The notes below the pieces were generated by a model. It was given only the letters and a program-made list of their open reading frames with translations, was not told the DNA's origin and did no database searches. Of a stretch of DNA of 58,170 bases, positions 57,609 to 58,170 are shown in pieces (within the stretch, counting starts at the first letter, position 1; every line of letters starts with the position of its first letter). This DNA is from Cryobacterium sinapicolor (GTDB lineage: Bacteria; Actinomycetota; Actinomycetes; Actinomycetales; Microbacteriaceae). The DNA lies in NCBI RefSeq assembly GCF_004403465.1, contig NZ_SOGQ01000092.1, positions 1-58,170 of the forward strand. The letters are read 5' to 3'. Both the position numbers and the translations under genes were made by a program.

Positions 57609-57992
57609 CTACTGCTCGTCTTCGTGGAGCTGGATCAGGTTGCCGCAGGTGTCGTCGAAGATGACGGAGGTGCCGGAGGCATCCGCGCTGGGGGCTCCGG
57701 CGAACTGGACGCCCAGGGTGCGGAGCCGCTCGTACTCGGCCTGCACATCCGGGGTGCCGAAGACGATGGCCGGCAGCCCGAGGCCGCGGAGGCCCTGCGC
57801 ATACCGAGCGGAGACCTTGTTGTCGTTGGGCTCGAGGAGGAGTCCGACCCCGTCGGGGTCGTCCGGCGACTTCACGACGTAAAGCTGGTGCTCGGGGATG
57901 GTCATCAGCTTCTCGAATCCGAGCACGGAGGTGTAGAAGTCGAACGCGGTCGCGGGATCGTTCACGTGGACGCTGCACATCTTGATTCGCAT
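57609..57992 (-). CDS. VOC family protein, single module
   Basis: A 127-residue vicinal-oxygen-chelate protein (glyoxalase/bleomycin-resistance fold). It starts MRIKMCSVHVNDPATAFDFY, continues VLGFEKLMTIPEHQLYVVK and GVGLLLEPNDN, and ends with FDDTCGNLIQLHEDEQ. The metal-ligand positions correspond to His9 and the Glu/His near the C-terminus. This is the common 'VOC family protein' of unknown substrate. TACGCT (minus strand) lies six bases before the ATG, so the message is probably leaderless. Confidence 0.88.
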   Translation of the reverse strand: MRIKMCSVHVNDPATAFDFYTSVLGFEKLMTIPEHQLYVVKSPDDPDGVGLLLEPNDNKVSARYAQGLRGLGLPAIVFGTPDVQAEYERLRTLGVQFAGAPSADASGTSVIFDDTCGNLIQLHEDEQ

Positions 57993-57998
57993 GGCCGG

Positions 57999-58004
57999 AG
58001 CGTA
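57999..58004 (-). promoter_or_regulatory. Candidate -10 box of a leaderless VOC transcript
   Basis: On the minus strand TACGCT is followed by six bases (CCGGCC) and the ATG at 57992. Confidence 0.45.
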
Positions 58005-58091
58005 TCAGTTTGCCGCGTCGGGCCGCCGGGACGTGACGCCCAGCGACGGTGCGCCGGTCTGCCCAACTGCCGGGATGCGTTCCGACGCCCC

Positions 58092-58170
58092 GCGCGCCGG
58101 GATGCCGCGCGCCGGGATGCCCCGAGCCGGCGCGCCGGGACGCCAAGCCGGCGCGCCGGGACGCCGAGCC
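58092..58170. repeat. GC-rich tandem array at the right edge
   Basis: Two 15-bp units GCGCGCCGGGATGCC (from 58092 and 58107) pass into a 21-bp repeat with core CCGGCGCGCCGGGACGCC (58127 and 58148). The array continues beyond the window. The stretch 57993-58091 before it holds only the VOC promoter. Confidence 0.8.

Noticed and set aside
1..58170. tRNA, rRNA or tmRNA genes
   Set aside because: No T-arm consensus with matching acceptor stem and no rRNA-like sequence was noticed in any gap.

Overview
The window is high-GC actinobacterial chromosome, most likely Microbacteriaceae (Cryobacterium/Leifsonia-like). The evidence is the gene content (DUF3151-purA, DUF3817, an Rv2629-type Vms1 protein, YhgE/Pip, coenzyme F420 genes), the GC-rich third codon positions and many apparently leaderless starts. 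No tRNA, rRNA, CRISPR array, transposase or integrase was seen.

Layout. 1-1522 (-): start of a fructose PTS EIIBC gene that runs off the left edge. 1630-8471 (-): a deazaflavin-linked run: lipoprotein, permease and ATPase of a proposed F420-0-type ABC transporter, cofD overlapping the ATPase gene, an LLM oxidoreductase, and a TreS-like GH13 enzyme overlapping the LLM gene. 8922-15330 (+): a reductive pyrimidine (uracil) catabolism operon (beta-ureidopropionase, dihydropyrimidinase, LLM F420-type oxidoreductase, class III aminotransferase, CoA-acylating semialdehyde dehydrogenase), ended by a convergent LysR gene. The canonical first enzyme, dihydropyrimidine dehydrogenase, is absent, and an LLM oxidoreductase sits in the operon.

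16510-25940: a 40-aa membrane peptide, pyrE, a 749-aa low-complexity membrane protein with a septum-formation-like domain, a NagD-type HAD phosphatase, mntH-mntR with two MntR-like boxes, a DedA protein, a TrmH methyltransferase, an NTF2-like protein and a Vms1/baeRF protein. 25967-30077: divergent membrane GT2 synthase and GH18-CBM protein. 30180-35440: ABC-like ATPase, YhgE/Pip and TetR, then DUF3151 and purA. 35801-40679: GNAT, EamA transporter, chorismate mutase, SDR, and an endonuclease-like protein.

40840-51777: purL (-) is separated from purS-purQ (-) by a 7.6-kb block holding a DUF3817 protein, an aldo-keto reductase, a beta-helix protein with a Cys-rich wHTH regulator, and a TetR-controlled pdhABC operon. 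51817-56086: kynurenine pathway (kynA, amidohydrolase, kynU) with a divergent TetR. 56451-57992: two VOC proteins.

The intergenic spaces are full of long-armed palindromes. Three families are multicopy here: an 83-bp element (three copies, all exactly 83 bp), a family with two mutually exclusive stems (three copies), and a family whose two copies flank the pyrimidine operon. Several single-copy long hairpins and short tandem arrays accompany them. The two observations most worth pursuing are the F420/pyrimidine neighbourhood and these palindrome families.
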